Shown in pieces: positions 8,684 through 10,411 of a DNA stretch of 10,411 nucleotides. The position numbers and the translations under genes are program-made. The stretch is taken from the NCBI GenBank assembly GCA_027596945.1, contig JADGJH010001366.1:1-10411 (forward strand), given 5' to 3'. The notes under the pieces were generated by a model. It searched no databases. It was not told the DNA's origin and worked only from the letters and a program-made list of their open reading frames with translations. This DNA is from Physocladia obscura (Eukaryota; Chytridiomycota; Chytridiomycetes; Chytridiales; Chytriomycetaceae). The first letter of the stretch is position 1. Each line of letters starts with the position of its first letter.

Positions 8684-10399
8684 ATGAACAACATTGGCGG
8701 GGGAAACAGCACTAAAAACACCAGCAAGGGCGGAACGGATATAGCAATTCTCAGTCAAACAGTGTCACTAATTCTAGAGAACGTGTCTGAAGAAAAAGCA
8801 TGTAAGTTTGTTTAATAGTTTGCGCAGGGTACTTATTACTGACTGGGGGACTGCGAAATGTACAGACGCATCCTTGGTGCGGTTTGGGAGTGCGTTGACG
8901 GCGAGCACATTGGTGCAGCCGAAACCGGGCGACGTTTCGCTGCTGGTTGCGGTGCTGCTGGGGGCGGTGCTGGACGGAGAATCGGGAGGAGATCAGATAG
9001 ACAAAGGAGAGTTCGGTTCAGCTGGGAGCAGTTTGGGATCTGGCGGGGGCAGTTGGAGTTCAGGCGGCGGCGGGTTGGTTGGCAGTGGCGGAGTTTGCCA
9101 GTGCGACGCCGACGACTGCGCGCCGACGCCGGGGCTTGCGCGCCTGGCGGTGCAGCTGCTGTCGGTGCACGGCCCGTCCGTCTTTCGCGCCACGTGGGGC
9201 GCCTCCTCGCCGACTGCCAGTGCGACTGCAACAACCGCACCCGCCCTGCGCAACAGCAACAACAACTATAACCACTCCAACAACTATAACCGGCACAGGC
9301 TCTTCTGGATCGACTTTCGCCGCCTGTGGTCTCTGTCACTGCGTCGCCGCTGTCTGCACTCGCTCGCTTTGCTAACATTCATGGTTGCCCTCCTCCGTGC
9401 CGACCTAACTAAAGCTATCGAGTGTATCTAATTATTTATCTCCTTCAACTCATCCTTATGAAACATTCTCCAATCCAGATAACAATATTCGCAAATCAAT
9501 GTTATTTGAGTTTCTCAACCACACAAACTTTTCTGCCTTTCTGCGTAACCCTGATTACGCCATTCTCGACTGCATCACCGAAATGGCTTGTTTTGACCGT
9601 GGGTTAGATGGTTTATTTGGTCAGGCTGCTTTGCAAATTGGTTTTGATTTGTGCAATCTGGTATTGAACACTGTCTTAGCGATCTTTGAACAAGAATCAA
9701 AAAATCAAAAATACCGAAAAACACCGAAAATACTCTATTTCTATTAATTTCATGTCTATTTATATTTTTTTTATATTTGAAGTTTGTATTTTTCTGCAGA
9801 GAATTTCCATCTTTCAACACCGATCGAATTGGTTTCGACACATTTTCTGAGTCAATTTGGCAAAGGTTAAGCTCCGAATCATGTCGCGATCGCGTGTTTT
9901 TCTACCGGGTAAGATTAAAAATTTAAAAAAGCTCAATCGATCAATCCGATCATTCAAGAAAAAAATTTTCAAGGGCATCATAATACCCGAATTCCGAACA
10001 GTACTATTACACACAGACTTGCTTGAAGCCTCATCCGACTGGATACCAAATTCAATAAACTTCGACTACAATCCGCGAACAACGTTTGTTACGCAAGACC
10101 GCATTTTGTTTTCGTGTTTCCATGTTGTGCCGGTTGGTGCTGATGCTGCTGCCCTTACTATAGCGGCTGGTGATGGTAATGTCGAGACCGCAACAATCAG
10201 CTACTTGGAAAAGATTGTTGCGTTACTGAGTATACTACATATCCTTCTTGTTGACAGTAAAGACAATGGGGAGGCGGACAAGGATACAAAAGAAGCGGCG
10301 GTATCATTGCTGGAAGAAAAAGTTTGTACATGGGTTGGTGGAAATGATGTGTTGTCTCGGAGGTTAATGGGTCCTCTGAAAATCTGGGCAATGTGTTGA
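8684..10399 (+). CDS. Unrecognised helix-rich protein, multi-exon, model uncertain
   Basis: I do not recognise the family. The ATG at 8684 is preceded by an in-frame TGA (8663-8665). The first exon, 8684-8801, ends at a consensus GTAAGT donor. The best acceptor is 8865 (TACAG), with CTGAC as branch site, and joins in frame to give EKAYASLVRFGSALTAST. The next exon runs through a GC-rich Gly/Ser/Asn region to about 9410 in one frame. Protein-like sequence then continues in another frame (VSNYLSPSTHPYETF through TEMACFDRGLDGLFGQ, about 9415-9650). A further exon, 9800-9908 (EFPSFNTDRIGFD through DRVFFYR), is joined across a 65-bp intron (9909-9973) to 9974-10399, which ends with TGA. The exon boundary between 9650 and 9799 is unclear; a weak GTGCAA donor at 9651 keeps frame. 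Alternating Leu-rich helices suggest an armadillo/HEAT-like fold, as a guess only. It starts 89 bp after the CFAP300 stop on the same strand. The terminal exon could also splice onward at a GTGTTG near 10393. Confidence 0.6.
8802..8865 (+). other. Intron 1 of the unrecognised gene
   Basis: The donor is GTAAGT at 8802, the branch-like site is TTACTGAC near 8837-8844, and the acceptor is TACAG ending at 8865, for 64 bp in all. This choice keeps the downstream frame open. The nearer acceptor at 8827 would make a 26-bp intron and run into TGA after about 23 codons. The AG at 8865 therefore decides the protein model. Confidence 0.7.
8870..9400 (+). other. GC-rich low-complexity coding island
   Basis: Within an AT-rich window this stretch is strongly GC-rich. 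In the chosen frame it encodes a Leu/Val-rich start (QPKPGDVSLLVAVLLGAVLD), then Gly/Ser runs (LGSGGGSWSSGGGG), then a Thr/Ala and Asn/Tyr section. A 14-bp unit caacaactataacc is repeated at 9260-9273 and 9278-9291. The 18-bp offset equals six codons, so the repeat preserves frame. Third codon positions are G or C in most codons of this frame, which supports it over the other open frames on both strands. Confidence 0.65.
9909..9973 (+). other. Penultimate intron of the unrecognised gene
   Basis: The GTAAGA donor at 9909 and TTCAAG acceptor ending at 9973 give 65 bp, phase 0. It joins FFYR to GIIIPEFRTVLLHTD. Its size and AT content match the introns of the two neighbouring genes. Confidence 0.65.
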
Positions 10400-10411
10400 A
10401 TATTTTTGTTT

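Noticed and set aside
8802..8827. A 26-bp intron using the first AG after the GTAAGT donor.
   Set aside because: It is far shorter than the other introns and leads to TGA after about 23 codons; the acceptor at 8865 keeps the frame open.
8836..9378. A 180-codon antisense reading frame rich in Arg and Ala.
   Set aside because: It is a mirror of the GC-rich coding island. Its composition is typical of a shadow frame, with no domain pattern or supporting context.

Overview
The window is eukaryotic nuclear DNA. Genes are split by short GT-AG introns (52 to 77 bp in the two well-supported genes) with CTAAY or CTGAC-like branch sites, and the sequence is AT-rich outside one GC-rich patch. A gene matching the axonemal dynein-assembly factor CFAP300 implies an organism that builds motile flagella. 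Compact genes, tiny introns and a Harbinger transposon carrying a Myb/SANT-like partner gene point to a zoosporic (chytrid-like) fungus. That assignment is inference; another flagellated microbial eukaryote is possible.

Layout. (1) Bases 1 to about 1980 hold the right part of a decayed PIF/Harbinger-type DNA transposon. A broken DDE transposase runs on + (8-687) and a convergent, stop-riddled DNA-binding/coiled-coil gene runs on - (1866-739). Subterminal hairpins follow at 1862-1938. The left end lies outside the window. (2) Bases 7278-1997 on - encode a full-length ABCC (MRP/YCF1-like) ABC transporter: six exons, five introns, 1651 residues by my splice model. (3) Bases 7401-8594 on + encode CFAP300: five exons, 311 residues. 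It is divergent from the transporter across a 122-bp shared promoter. (4) Bases 8684 to at least 10399 on + encode an unrecognised helix-rich protein. Its first exons contain a GC-rich Gly/Ser/Asn low-complexity island, and the reading frame jumps near 9410-9430, so its model is uncertain.

No single pathway links the genes. The transporter is expected to export amphipathic anions or conjugates across the vacuolar or plasma membrane. CFAP300 acts in the cytoplasm to prepare dynein arms for cilia. The third gene's role is unknown. No tRNA, rRNA, CRISPR array or bacterial-type signals were seen.

I saw no complete multi-gene system that I would call new. The items most worth checking are the third gene, with its GC island and frame jump, and the transposon end structure.
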